Assembly (NCBI RefSeq): GCF_000420485.1
Contig: NZ_ATVA01000011.1
Location: 248,001 to 312,000, forward strand
DNA from: Paucidesulfovibrio longus DSM 6739
Lineage (GTDB): Bacteria > Desulfobacterota > Desulfovibrionia > Desulfovibrionales > Desulfovibrionaceae
Direction: 5' to 3'
Length of the DNA stretch: 64,000 nt
In this document: one piece after another, positions 19,887 through 27,903 of the stretch
Layout of the letters: each line of letters opens with the position of its first letter
Numbering within the stretch: the stretch's first letter is position 1
The notes under the pieces: model-generated
Database searches by the model: none
Told to the model about the DNA's origin: nothing
What the model saw: the letters and a program-made list of their open reading frames with translations, nothing else
Program-made: the position numbers and the translations under genes

Positions 19887-21509
19887 TCAGGTCGCGGCGG
19901 GTTCCAGGCAGAAGGAGCGCAAAAGCGCTTCCACATCGACCACGAGGGCGTCGGATTCGCCCATCATGCCGAAGCCGAGGATGGGCAGGGAGAAGATTTC
20001 GCCCACGGGCAGCGTGAATTTGGTGATGACCACCTGCTGCTGGCGCAGAACCTCGTCCACGAGAATGGCGGTCTTGAGCTCGCCGACGCGGACGACCACG
20101 GCCTGGGCACGGGTCATGTCCTCGATATCCGTCGCGATGTCAAGGTAATCGCCCAGCCGGAGCAGGGTGTGCACCTCGCCCCGCACGTCCACGGTCTGCC
20201 TGCCGTCCGGCAGATCGACCATGTCGCGCTTGCGCGGCAGGTAGATCTCGACCACGTCCTGGCTGGGGATGATGAACAGTTCCTTGCCCAGGCGGCAGAC
20301 CAGCGCTTCCACGATTCCCTCGTTGGCCGAGCGGGAAAGGGGAATTTCCAGGGTGAAGGTCGAACCCCGCCCGTATTCGCTGGCGATGTCGATCTCGCCG
20401 TCCAGGGTGTTGCGGATGACGTTGAGCACGGCGTCCATGCCCACGCCGCGACCGGACACGTCCGTGACCTTTTCCGCGGTGCTGAAGCCGGAGGTCAGGA
20501 TGAGTCGGAAGATTTCGGATTCGCTGAGTTCCTCGTCCCCGGTGAGCAGCCCCTTTTCCAGGGCCTTGGAGCGGATGCGCTCCGGGTTCAGGCCGCGTCC
20601 GTCGTCGCGGATTTCGATGTAGGCGTTCTCCCCTCTGCGCGCGGCCGAGAGCCGGACTGATCCGGTAGGCGGCTTTCCGGCGGCCTCCCGTTCCTCCGGC
20701 ATTTCGAGGCCGTGGTCCACGGCGTTGCGCAGCAGATGCACCAGGGGTTCGTTGAGGCTCTCCACGATGGTCTTGTCCAGGGCCAGGCTGTCGCCCAGGA
20801 TCTCGAAGCTGATCTTCTTGCCCATTTTCTGGGCCAGGCTGTTCACGAGGCGGTGCATGGGCACGAAAATCTGCTTCAGCGGCACGAGGCGGACCGCGTT
20901 GACCTCGGTTTGCAGGTTGGTGATGATGATGTCCAGCTCGCGCAAGCTGCTGGCGGTTTGGCTGGCCCCGGTTCCCCCCGCCTGGGAGATGACCGCGTAG
21001 GTGACCATCAGCTTGCCGACCAGCTCGATGATCCTGTCCAGGCGCTCGGTGTCCACGCGGATGGAGGAAATGCTCGAAGCCTTGATGGCCTGGGCCGCGG
21101 CCTGCTGCTGCGTCTGGCCCTCGGATTCCGGTTGATCGGGCAAGGCTTCGCCGAGTTCGTCCGCTTCGGGTTCGGCGGCCACGGGTTTGGGGGCTATCGC
21201 CTCTTGCGGCGGTTCCGTCTGGACCTGGAGGGCGTTCATGGCCCCTTCTTCCAGAAGGCCGGACATGGCGAAGAGCAGCTTCTTGTACCCCTCGCAGATG
21301 CCCAGCAGGGCCGTGGTGATGTCGGCGCTGACCGGAGTGATGCCGTCCGCGAGCATGTCCATCAGGGCGATGACCTGCGCGGAGGGCAGCTTCACATGGG
21401 AGAGGCCAAGGCTGTCCAGGACGTCCTTGATGCCTGCGCCGCCGTTCTGCTCCGAATCCAGGATGCTGCGCTCGAATCCCTCGATGCATTTCTGGATGCT
21501 CTCGATCAT
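19887..21509 (-). CDS. CheA-type histidine kinase core lacking the phospho-accepting Hpt histidine
   Basis: A 540-residue protein starting MIESIQKCIEGFERS at 21509 (ATGA overlap with the upstream gene). The first ~95 residues are helical but lack the HxxKG motif of a P1/Hpt domain. Then come an Ala/Gln/Glu-rich linker, a dimerisation helix pair (VDTERLDRIIELVGKLMV), the HATPase with N box EPLVHLLRNAVDHGLE, G1 DDGRGLNPERI, F/G2 SGFSTAEKVTDVSGRGVGMD and G3 EYGRGSTFTLEIPLS, and a C-terminal CheW-like domain. It must phosphorylate in trans; the obvious acceptor is the Hpt protein encoded just upstream. Confidence 0.9.
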   Translation of the reverse strand: MIESIQKCIEGFERSILDSEQNGGAGIKDVLDSLGLSHVKLPSAQVIALMDMLADGITPVSADITTALLGICEGYKKLLFAMSGLLEEGAMNALQVQTEPPQEAIAPKPVAAEPEADELGEALPDQPESEGQTQQQAAAQAIKASSISSIRVDTERLDRIIELVGKLMVTYAVISQAGGTGASQTASSLRELDIIITNLQTEVNAVRLVPLKQIFVPMHRLVNSLAQKMGKKISFEILGDSLALDKTIVESLNEPLVHLLRNAVDHGLEMPEEREAAGKPPTGSVRLSAARRGENAYIEIRDDGRGLNPERIRSKALEKGLLTGDEELSESEIFRLILTSGFSTAEKVTDVSGRGVGMDAVLNVIRNTLDGEIDIASEYGRGSTFTLEIPLSRSANEGIVEALVCRLGKELFIIPSQDVVEIYLPRKRDMVDLPDGRQTVDVRGEVHTLLRLGDYLDIATDIEDMTRAQAVVVRVGELKTAILVDEVLRQQQVVITKFTLPVGEIFSLPILGFGMMGESDALVVDVEALLRSFCLEPAAT

Positions 21510-22258
21510 GCGCTGCGCTCCCGGCGTGCCTGCTGCCGTTGCAGATAGGCCTCGAGGTTGGAGTAGCTTTCGAAATACCTGTCGAAGCCCCAGGCGTAAA
21601 AGGTGGCGCGGCAGGATCCGCGCATGCCCGCCGCTGCGAGCTGAAGCCGGGCGGCGTGGCCCGTGATGCTCTGCCAGACCGAGGAGCCCATGGTGCGTAC
21701 CTCTTCCAGATCGAGAACGGCGTCCTCTCCGTCGGCGATCTTGCCCAGTTGCTCTCCGAGGGCCAGGCGATGTCCCTCCAGGTGCAGCCGGGGGCAGGTC
21801 ACGCGGATGATGGAGTATCCGTCTTGGCGAACGAGCCTGAAGCAGTCCGCGCTGGGGGCGAGCTCCTTGCGCTTGCCTCCGGCCGCGTCGGCCAGAAGCT
21901 TCAGGATCTCGTCGGCTTCCTGCTGGTTCAGCGCCCCTTCCGTCCGGATTTGCTCCAGAACCTGGAAGATCGCGGTCACGCCGCGTCCTGCCAGGGCGAG
22001 GTTTCCCTCGTTGCACTCGATCTTTTCCGCCTGGAGAGCCTTGAGAAAGTCTTCGACCTTGTGGGTGAAGGAGGAGGCCGGCTCGAATCCGCTCATGAAT
22101 CCGGCCACGCCCTTGATCGTATGGATCGGGCGAGCGAGGATCTCGATGCCTTCCGCGACGTTTCCGCTGTCGAGAAGTTCAAGTCCTTCGATGACTTGCG
22201 GATAGTACTTGTCGTTCACTTCCGCAAAAAATTCTTCGACCATGGGATCGATGGTCAT
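21506..22258 (-). CDS. Hpt-domain protein with a C-terminal STAS-like domain
   Basis: A 250-residue protein. The N-terminal ~110 residues are a P1/Hpt bundle: FFAEVNDKYYPQVIEGLELL, then ARPIHTIKGVAGFMSG with phospho-accepting His46 and the usual K49/G50. The C-terminal half (~140-235: HLEGHRLALGEQLGKIADGEDAVLDLEEVRTMGSSVWQSITGHAARL) resembles a STAS domain. It supplies the histidine that the adjacent CheA core lacks. It overlaps the CheA-core start by 4 bp and lies 12 bp after the CheY gene. The STAS call is from pattern only. Confidence 0.82.
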   Translation of the reverse strand: MTIDPMVEEFFAEVNDKYYPQVIEGLELLDSGNVAEGIEILARPIHTIKGVAGFMSGFEPASSFTHKVEDFLKALQAEKIECNEGNLALAGRGVTAIFQVLEQIRTEGALNQQEADEILKLLADAAGGKRKELAPSADCFRLVRQDGYSIIRVTCPRLHLEGHRLALGEQLGKIADGEDAVLDLEEVRTMGSSVWQSITGHAARLQLAAAGMRGSCRATFYAWGFDRYFESYSNLEAYLQRQQARRERSA

Positions 22259-22270
22259 GCGGATTCCTCG

Positions 22271-22666
22271 CTACTTGGCCAGCAGCCCGAGCTTTTCCAA
22301 TTCGCCGTAGAGCTTGTCCTTGTCCACAGGCTTGACGATGTACCCGGAAGCTTCGCCGTCGTGGAATGATCGGATGACGGTCTTGGGGTCGTCGAGGGCC
22401 GTGGTCATGATCACCTTGACGGGATTGGCGATGTCCAGCTCGCGTTCCATGTCGCGGATACGCTCCAGAGCTTCCATGCCGTCCACTTCGGGCATCATGA
22501 TGTCCATGAGGATCAGTTCGTATGGGTTGCCTTCCTTGTGGGCCAGGCGAAAGGCATCCAGGGCTTCCTTGCCGTTGACCACGACTTCGACCTCGAAGGC
22601 GGTGGTCAGGAAGGAGCGCAGAACTTTGCGACTCAGGAATTCATCTTCGACGATAAGCGCACGCAT
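22271..22666 (-). CDS. CheY-like single-domain response regulator
   Basis: A 131-residue receiver domain with no output domain. The acidic pocket is E8/D9 (IVEDEF), the phospho-acceptor is Asp55 (LILMDIMMPEVDGME) and the conserved Lys is K112 (YIVKPVDK). It is the first gene of the minus-strand operon CheY - Hpt-STAS - CheA core, and is the likely output of that phosphorelay. There is no methyl-accepting receptor nearby, so the input is not visible. Confidence 0.93.
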   Translation of the reverse strand: MRALIVEDEFLSRKVLRSFLTTAFEVEVVVNGKEALDAFRLAHKEGNPYELILMDIMMPEVDGMEALERIRDMERELDIANPVKVIMTTALDDPKTVIRSFHDGEASGYIVKPVDKDKLYGELEKLGLLAK

Positions 22667-22800
22667 GTCGTCCTCGCGTCGATGGGAAAAAGTGTTGTTG
22701 CATCGTCAGCCACGTTATCAAAAAACAATGGGAATACAAAGGGGAAATTCGAAATCCCGTGCATCTTGCGCGCAAAGGCATAATCGGGTAGGCACGCGAC

Positions 22801-23391
22801 ATGCCACGAGAGATTACTCCCCAGCGGCTGGAGCGCATCCGCGACGTGTTGCGGCTCCGCCAAAAAGATCTGACCCTGATTATGGATAACATCTGGGATC
22901 CGCACAATGTTTCCGCTGTGCTGCGCAGTTGCGACGCCTTCGGCGTGCTCGGCGTTCATCTATATTATACGACTGCAAAGTGGCCCGATATCGGCAAAAA
23001 GTCTTCGGCATCGGCGCTCAAATGGGTCGACCGCACGCGCCACGACAGCGCGGCGGAAATGATAGGCGGGCTTCGTTCGCAGGGCTATCAGATTTTGCGG
23101 ACGGGCTTCTCCGAGACGGCGCACGAACTCGCGGAATGCGATTTCACGCGGCCCACGGCGGTGATCCTTTCCAACGAGCATCGCGGCACCTCTCCGGAGC
23201 TTGCCGAACTCGTGCCCGACGAGATCTATATCCCCATGCGCGGCATGATCCAGAGCTTCAACGTATCCGTCGCCGCCGCCTTGATCCTCTACGAGGCGTC
23301 CAGCCAGCGCGACGCCAACTCCATGTACGACATCCCCTCCCTCAGCGATGAGGAACTCCTGGAATACGAGGCGCTCTGGCGCGAGCGCTAG
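22801..23391 (+). CDS. trmH: tRNA (guanosine-2'-O-)-methyltransferase TrmH
   Basis: A 196-residue SPOUT-family methyltransferase, likely forming Gm18 in tRNA. The three SPOUT motifs are present: IMDNIWDPHNVSAVLRSCDAFGV, VILSNEHRGTSPEL and IPMRGMIQSFNVSVAAALILYE (the knot that binds SAM). The short length and N-terminal PREITPQRLERIRDVLRLRQKDLTL match TrmH (SpoU) rather than RlmB. It is divergent from the CheY operon and monocistronic. Confidence 0.93.
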   Translation: MPREITPQRLERIRDVLRLRQKDLTLIMDNIWDPHNVSAVLRSCDAFGVLGVHLYYTTAKWPDIGKKSSASALKWVDRTRHDSAAEMIGGLRSQGYQILRTGFSETAHELAECDFTRPTAVILSNEHRGTSPELAELVPDEIYIPMRGMIQSFNVSVAAALILYEASSQRDANSMYDIPSLSDEELLEYEALWRER

Positions 23392-23487
23392 CGCTACGGC
23401 ATGGCGGCTCGGCGTTGCCTGCCGCCTTTGCCCGCGTCGGGTCCGCCCTTTTCGCGCGATGCGGGGCGGGCCGATTCGGCTTGCGGT

Positions 23488-25176
23488 TCATTCTTCGCAG
23501 GTTTGCGGCGGCAGCCCCTGAAGCAGGGCCTTGCGCCGGGCGAGCAGATCGGTCCAGAGCGTTTCCCGGTGCCTGTCGCCGAGCGCCTTGATCTCCTCGC
23601 GCCCGTACTTCCCCTCCAGCTTGATGCGGTTGCCGAAGACGTGGCCTATGCCCGCCAGGGTCTGGGCCTTGGCCAGGCTGGAGTGCTGGACGTGCCGCAC
23701 GGCCAGTCGCCCTTCGTAGACCACCTTCATGCCGTTCAGCCCAACGCGCAGGTCGCGTTCCAGGTCGTCGAACTGGGTCGGAGAGAAGCGGATGTCGAAG
23801 TCTCCGGCCCGGCGCACCCCCTCCATGCTCAGCAGGTGGCAGCAGCCGGACACGGAAAGCGCCGGGCGACGGTAGCTGAAAAGCCCCAGGTCCAGGGCGT
23901 TGGCGCAATTGTCGAAGATCAGGATGTTGTCTTCGCGTTCCTGGAAGGTGGACGGACACTGGCCGGGAGGGAGCAGGTGGTAGTCCGCGGACTGGATGCA
24001 GGCGGGCGCCGAGGCCGAAATGATTCTGCACCCGGCCACGTCCGCGCCGCTTTCATCCATGGCCCTGCCGAGACGCACCAGCCAGTCCGCGGGCAGGAGC
24101 ACGTCGTCGTCCAGAAAGGCGGCCCTGCGGCAGGCGCGGACTTCCGGCAGGGAGAGCAGCCAGTTCCGCGCGGCGGGCGCGCCCACGTTCACGGGCAGGC
24201 GCACGTCCAGGAAACGGCCCGGAGCGAACAGCGAACGGCAGCGGCGCACCGTTTCCGCAGTGGCGTCGGAGGAGCCGTTGTCCAGGGCCACGACCAGGGC
24301 GCGGCGCAGGTCGCTGGCCGCGAGGCTGCGCAGGGTCTGCTCCAGCAGTTCGGCCTTGTTCCATGAATAGACCAGGACGCAGGTGTCGGAATAATCCTCG
24401 TCCGAGGCCGGAACGGGCGGTTCGAGCAGATTGGAGAGCTTCAGGGTCAGCTGGGGATGCCAGGGCAGCCGTCGCCAGACGCCGGCGAGCAGCCGGATTC
24501 CTTCGGCCCGTTCATCCATGCGCAGGGGAAGCTCCGCGCGGAGATAGTCGGAGAAGGGGGACCAGAGTTCCGGGCTCAGCGCCTGCGCGTGGGCCAGGGC
24601 CTGCTTCGGGGGCAGGTAGTGCAGCGCCCACTCGGCCCGGAGCCGGTTCTTGAGCGGAAGCAGGTCGGGCTCCACGTCCGCGGCGTCCAGAAGCGAGGGG
24701 GGAAGATCCTCCCGCCCAAGACGCAGCAGCCAGTCCCAGGAGGCCGCGAGCCAGAAGATTCCTTCGCCGGGCTGGCGCACGCGCAGCAGCAGGTGCTTGA
24801 GCGCCAAGGCCTGTTCCCCGGCGTCCATGGCCGCGCGGAGCGGTTCGCTGTCCAGCGGGCGGGCCAGGGCCGCGTGCAGCTTTCGCAGGAAGCGGGGCAG
24901 CGGCGGGGTGAAGGGTTGCGTCCGGCCCGCTTCGAGTAGGGGCGTCAGGGCGTCGAGGCTCAGCGGGCGGCGCTGCCAATTCCAGAGCAGCAGCTCCCGC
25001 GCCGCCGGAAGCAGCGCGGGAGCGCGTTCGACGCCCATGCGCAACATGCCGTGCCCAAAAGCCAGGGCGGTGCGGTCCTCTTCGATGCCCAGGGGCCATG
25101 TCGGCGCGGCGGGCCGCAGGGTCTGGAGCACGGATTCTCCGAAGTCGGGATCGCAATGTATAGGGGATGCGGACAT
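23488..25176 (-). CDS. Family 2 glycosyltransferase with a large N-terminal domain
   Basis: A 562-residue protein starting at 25176 after an AGGAGG site. Residues ~263-500 are a GT-A glycosyltransferase: VLVYSWNKAELLEQTLRSL, LDNGSSDAT and the metal-binding AAFLDDDVLLP (Asp356-358). The first ~260 residues are Leu/Ala/Arg-rich helices I cannot assign. The donor and acceptor are unknown; a surface-polysaccharide or protein-glycosylation role is inferred only from the fold. It is flanked by unrelated genes (trmH and a TsaC-like gene). Confidence 0.82.
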   Translation of the reverse strand: MSASPIHCDPDFGESVLQTLRPAAPTWPLGIEEDRTALAFGHGMLRMGVERAPALLPAARELLLWNWQRRPLSLDALTPLLEAGRTQPFTPPLPRFLRKLHAALARPLDSEPLRAAMDAGEQALALKHLLLRVRQPGEGIFWLAASWDWLLRLGREDLPPSLLDAADVEPDLLPLKNRLRAEWALHYLPPKQALAHAQALSPELWSPFSDYLRAELPLRMDERAEGIRLLAGVWRRLPWHPQLTLKLSNLLEPPVPASDEDYSDTCVLVYSWNKAELLEQTLRSLAASDLRRALVVALDNGSSDATAETVRRCRSLFAPGRFLDVRLPVNVGAPAARNWLLSLPEVRACRRAAFLDDDVLLPADWLVRLGRAMDESGADVAGCRIISASAPACIQSADYHLLPPGQCPSTFQEREDNILIFDNCANALDLGLFSYRRPALSVSGCCHLLSMEGVRRAGDFDIRFSPTQFDDLERDLRVGLNGMKVVYEGRLAVRHVQHSSLAKAQTLAGIGHVFGNRIKLEGKYGREEIKALGDRHRETLWTDLLARRKALLQGLPPQTCEE

Positions 25177-25262
25177 GCGGCCTCCTGTTACGGCTTGGTA
25201 CGATATTTCGGATTCCTTGAAAAGCCGCTGACCCGGGAACTCTTTTCTGCTAGAGGGTTCCC

Positions 25263-25868
25263 ATGCGAAGCGTACTTCAGACCCTGCGCGACGGCGGAGT
25301 GGTCATCTACCCTACGGAAACCCTCTACGCCCTCGGCTGCCACGGGCTTTCCAGGGATTCGGCGCTGCGGGTGCTGCGCATCAAGCAGCGGCCCGAAGCC
25401 AAACCCCTGCCCCTGATCATCGGGGCCCCGGACATGCTCGAACTGGTGGCCGAGGTCGTTCCCGACTGCGTCCGCGCATTGGCCGAAGCCTTCTGGCCCG
25501 GCCCGCTCTCCATTCTGGTCCGCGCCTGCGCCGAAGTGCCCAGGCCCATCCGCGACTCCCTCGGCTTCGTCTCGGTCCGCTGCACGCCGCATCCGCTGGC
25601 GGCGGCGCTCTCTCGCGAGCTGCATGCCCCGCTGGTGGCCACCAGCGCGAATTTCAGCGGGTGTCCCGCTGCGGGGAGGCCCGAAGAACTCGATCCGGAC
25701 CTGATCGCCCGCGCGGACGCCGCGCTTCTGGCGCAGCCCTATCCCGAAGGGGGCGCTCCTTCCACCCTGGTCATGCCCCACCCGGACGGGCGCATTCAGG
25801 TTCTTCGTCACGGCGCAGTGCCGCTGTCCGCTCTTCATGCGCAAGGCTTCGCGTTTCTTGACGACTGA
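25263..25868 (+). CDS. Sua5/YciO/YrdC-family threonylcarbamoyl-AMP synthase
   Basis: A 201-residue protein of the TsaC/YrdC family, which makes threonylcarbamoyl-AMP for t6A37 tRNA modification. Conserved blocks: IYPTETLYALGCHG, IKQRPEAKPLPLIIG, FWPGPLSILV, VSVRCTPHP and VATSANFSG. The single-domain length fits TsaC/YciO rather than the long Sua5; TsaC and YciO are hard to separate by eye. The ATG at 25263 is just after TTCCC. It is divergent from the glycosyltransferase gene. It provides the substrate modification used by MtaB, encoded at 7.0 kb. Confidence 0.88.
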   Translation: MRSVLQTLRDGGVVIYPTETLYALGCHGLSRDSALRVLRIKQRPEAKPLPLIIGAPDMLELVAEVVPDCVRALAEAFWPGPLSILVRACAEVPRPIRDSLGFVSVRCTPHPLAAALSRELHAPLVATSANFSGCPAAGRPEELDPDLIARADAALLAQPYPEGGAPSTLVMPHPDGRIQVLRHGAVPLSALHAQGFAFLDD

Positions 25869-25953
25869 GCCGCGCCGCCTGTCGGGAAAAGAGAGCTTTA
25901 CTGCGCCCGGTCATTTTGGCAAGCTGCGGAATCCTGATACGCTGTGAGACTGA

Positions 25954-27417
25954 ATGAAACCAATGCCGGTTCCCAACATCCTTGTCATCGAGGACAGCAA
26001 GTCCGTTCAGGCGGAATTGGTGCGGCGCATTGAAAAGGATCTCCGGTTCAATGCCCAGGCCGTGGGCACCCTGGCCGCGGCGCGCACCGCCCTCGCGGAA
26101 GGCGAATGGTTTCTCGCCATCGTCGATCTGGCGCTGCCGGATTCGGACGACGGAGCAGTGGTGGACGCCGTGCTGGAGCACGGCCTGCCCTGTCTCGTGT
26201 TCACCTCGGACATCACCCAGGAAACCCGGCAGCGCATTCTGGCCAAGAGCGTGACCGACTACGTGGTCAAGAACCGTCACGCCGTGGACAATCTCGTGAC
26301 CGCGGTGGGGCGGCTGCACCGCATTCGCGGACGCAAGGCCCTGGTGGTGGACGATTCCCGCTCCATGCGGCGCTATCTCAAAAACCTTCTTTCCCTGCAT
26401 CTTCTGGACGTGGTCACCGTGGAATCGGGCGAGCAGGCTCTGGCCTTGCTCCAGGAGGATCCCCATTTCCTGCTGGCCGTGGTGGACTACGAGCTGGATG
26501 GCATGGACGGCGTGGAGCTGACCGTCAAGATCCGCGCCCGCAGGGAACTCAAGGATCTGGGGATCATCGGCATTTCTTCCTTCAGCGGCGAGCCGCTTTC
26601 AGTGCGGTTCATCAAGAACGGCGCCAATGATTTTCTTCGCAAGCCCTTCGAGCGGGAGGAATTCCAGGCCCGCATGTTCCAGCTGGTGGACACGGTGGAG
26701 CGGCAGCGACGCCTGCGGGAACTGGACGAAATCAAGAACCGCCTGCTCGGCATGGCCGCCCATGATCTGCGCAACCCCATCAACGCCGTGAACGGCTTCG
26801 CCGGCATCCTGCTCCAGACCGCCAAGAGCGCCCTGGACGAGAACCAGCAGAAAATGCTCGAATACATCCAGCTGGCCGGCTGGCAGATGAACGCCCTGGT
26901 CAGCGATCTTCTCGATATATCGGTCATCGAGAGCGGCAGGCTGGAGCTCTGCTGCCAGCAGGAGGACATCGCCTCGCTGATGGTCGAGCGCGTGGACATG
27001 GCCCAGCTGATGGCCGGGGACAAGAACATCGAGATCCGCATCGACCGCAACGAGGCCTTGTCCGCCAATGTGGACCGCCGCCGCATCGGACAGGTCATCG
27101 ACAACCTGCTGACCAACGCCATCAAGTTTTCTTCCCCCGACACCCTGGTGAGCGTGGAGTCCTGGAGCGAGGACGAAAACGTCTGCTTCCAGGTTCGCGA
27201 CCAGGGCCCGGGAATTCCCTCGACAGAACGCGACAAGCTTTTCGTCTCCTTCCAGAAGCTGACGAACCGGCCCACGGCGGGCGAGGTCAGCACCGGCTTG
27301 GGGCTGGCCATCGTCAAGAAGATCGTGGAGGCGCACCAGGGCCGGGTGCAGGTGGAAAGCGAGCGCGGCAAGGGAACCTGCTTTCGTGTTTGTCTGCCGC
27401 TGCAATCCCACTGCTGA
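25954..27417 (+). CDS. Soluble hybrid histidine kinase with two N-terminal receiver domains
   Basis: A 487-residue protein with no membrane segment. Domains in order: REC1 (~7-122, phospho-acceptor Asp58 in AIVDLALPDSDDG), REC2 (~127-245, Asp178 in AVVDYELDGMDG, Lys230 in FLRKPFERE), a HisKA helix with His270 (GMAAHDLRNPINAVNGF), then HATPase with N box DNLLTNAIKFSS, G1 VRDQGPGIPS and G2 TGLGLAIVKKIVEAHQG. The receivers precede the kinase, so it is probably controlled by phosphorylation from another kinase. No partner gene is adjacent. A terminator follows directly. Confidence 0.9.
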   Translation: MKPMPVPNILVIEDSKSVQAELVRRIEKDLRFNAQAVGTLAAARTALAEGEWFLAIVDLALPDSDDGAVVDAVLEHGLPCLVFTSDITQETRQRILAKSVTDYVVKNRHAVDNLVTAVGRLHRIRGRKALVVDDSRSMRRYLKNLLSLHLLDVVTVESGEQALALLQEDPHFLLAVVDYELDGMDGVELTVKIRARRELKDLGIIGISSFSGEPLSVRFIKNGANDFLRKPFEREEFQARMFQLVDTVERQRRLRELDEIKNRLLGMAAHDLRNPINAVNGFAGILLQTAKSALDENQQKMLEYIQLAGWQMNALVSDLLDISVIESGRLELCCQQEDIASLMVERVDMAQLMAGDKNIEIRIDRNEALSANVDRRRIGQVIDNLLTNAIKFSSPDTLVSVESWSEDENVCFQVRDQGPGIPSTERDKLFVSFQKLTNRPTAGEVSTGLGLAIVKKIVEAHQGRVQVESERGKGTCFRVCLPLQSHC

Positions 27418-27443
27418 TGGAACCACATTGAGGGTTGAATTTT

Positions 27444-27478
27444 TTGAACCGGGTGCCGTTGCCCGGTTCAACTTTTTG
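27444..27478 (+). terminator. Terminator after the hybrid kinase gene
   Basis: A 10-bp stem, TTGAACCGGG paired with CCCGGTTCAA, with an 8-nt loop, followed by C and five T's. It lies 26 bp after the stop codon. Confidence 0.9.
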
Positions 27479-27614
27479 TTCTACAGCAATCTTGGCGTGT
27501 TATGCGCTTGCGGCACCCCGGACAGAACTGGAGCGCGATTCTCCGGTATAAAAAATTGATCGGCTTTCATGGAGCGGCGGGCGGGGAATGGAATTTGTTT
27601 TCTTGCGCAATATC

Positions 27615-27643
27615 TTGATTATGCTCATCTTTCAACAAATAAT
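27615..27643 (+). promoter_or_regulatory. Possible sigma-70-type promoter in the 27.4-27.9 kb gap
   Basis: TTGATT (27615-27620), a 17-bp spacer, then AATAAT (27638-27643). The match is good for a GC-rich genome, but it lies just upstream of the stronger sigma-54-type element and no gene follows directly. A transcript from here would end at the terminator at 27723-27752, giving about 100 nt. Confidence 0.35.
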
Positions 27644-27660
27644 GTCCAGGCCCTGAAGTC

Positions 27661-27676
27661 TGGCACGAAGACTGCT
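27661..27676 (+). promoter_or_regulatory. Near-consensus sigma-54 (RpoN) promoter
   Basis: TGGCACGAAGACTGCT matches the -24/-12 consensus TGGCACG-N4-TTGCW at all but one defined position (C for the first T of TTGC), with GG and GC exactly 10 nt apart. The expected start is about 27687. The only thing immediately downstream is a short pyrimidine-rich stretch and a strong terminator; the next gene (NUDIX) starts at 27904. Confidence 0.7.
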
Positions 27677-27686
27677 AATAACAAAT

Positions 27687-27752
27687 TATCCTTCTTCTTT
27701 TGCAGACACAGTGTTCGAATGAGGCTCTCCGGGTGGTCCGGAGAGCCTTTTT
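27687..27752 (+). ncRNA. Candidate sigma-54-dependent small RNA
   Basis: Inferred transcript of about 65 nt running from the sigma-54 start site to the terminator T run. The 5' half contains an unpaired CU-rich stretch (CCTTCTTCTTTTGC at 27690-27703) that could pair with purine-rich Shine-Dalgarno sequences; the 3' half is the intrinsic terminator hairpin. The one overlapping open frame runs straight through the terminator and has no resemblance to a protein. The existence of the RNA is an inference from promoter plus terminator; the alternative is a leader attenuator of the NUDIX-glgA operon. The rest of the 486-bp gap (27418-27903) shows nothing else I can support. Confidence 0.4.
27723..27752 (+). 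terminator. Strong orphan terminator upstream of the NUDIX gene
   Basis: Perfect 10-bp stem GGCTCTCCGG / CCGGAGAGCC with a 5-nt loop GTGGT and five T's. No coding gene ends before it: the previous gene has its own terminator 250 bp upstream. Confidence 0.88.
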
Positions 27753-27903
27753 CGTTTTTCGGTGGCGGGGATTGCGTAAATTTGAAGAACTCTTCGAAAC
27801 AGATGCGCAATCGGTTGTCATCCGTAGACAGTATGCTATGAATAGAACCAGATGATCGTCGCGAGAATGCACGGCATGAAAAGCGGCGATTCGGGGGGCT
27901 TGG

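Noticed and set aside
27569-27841. 90-codon frame in the 27.4-27.9 kb gap
   Set aside because: It has no plausible ribosome site, reads straight through the terminator at 27723-27752 and shows no protein-like pattern; the promoter and terminator explain the region better.
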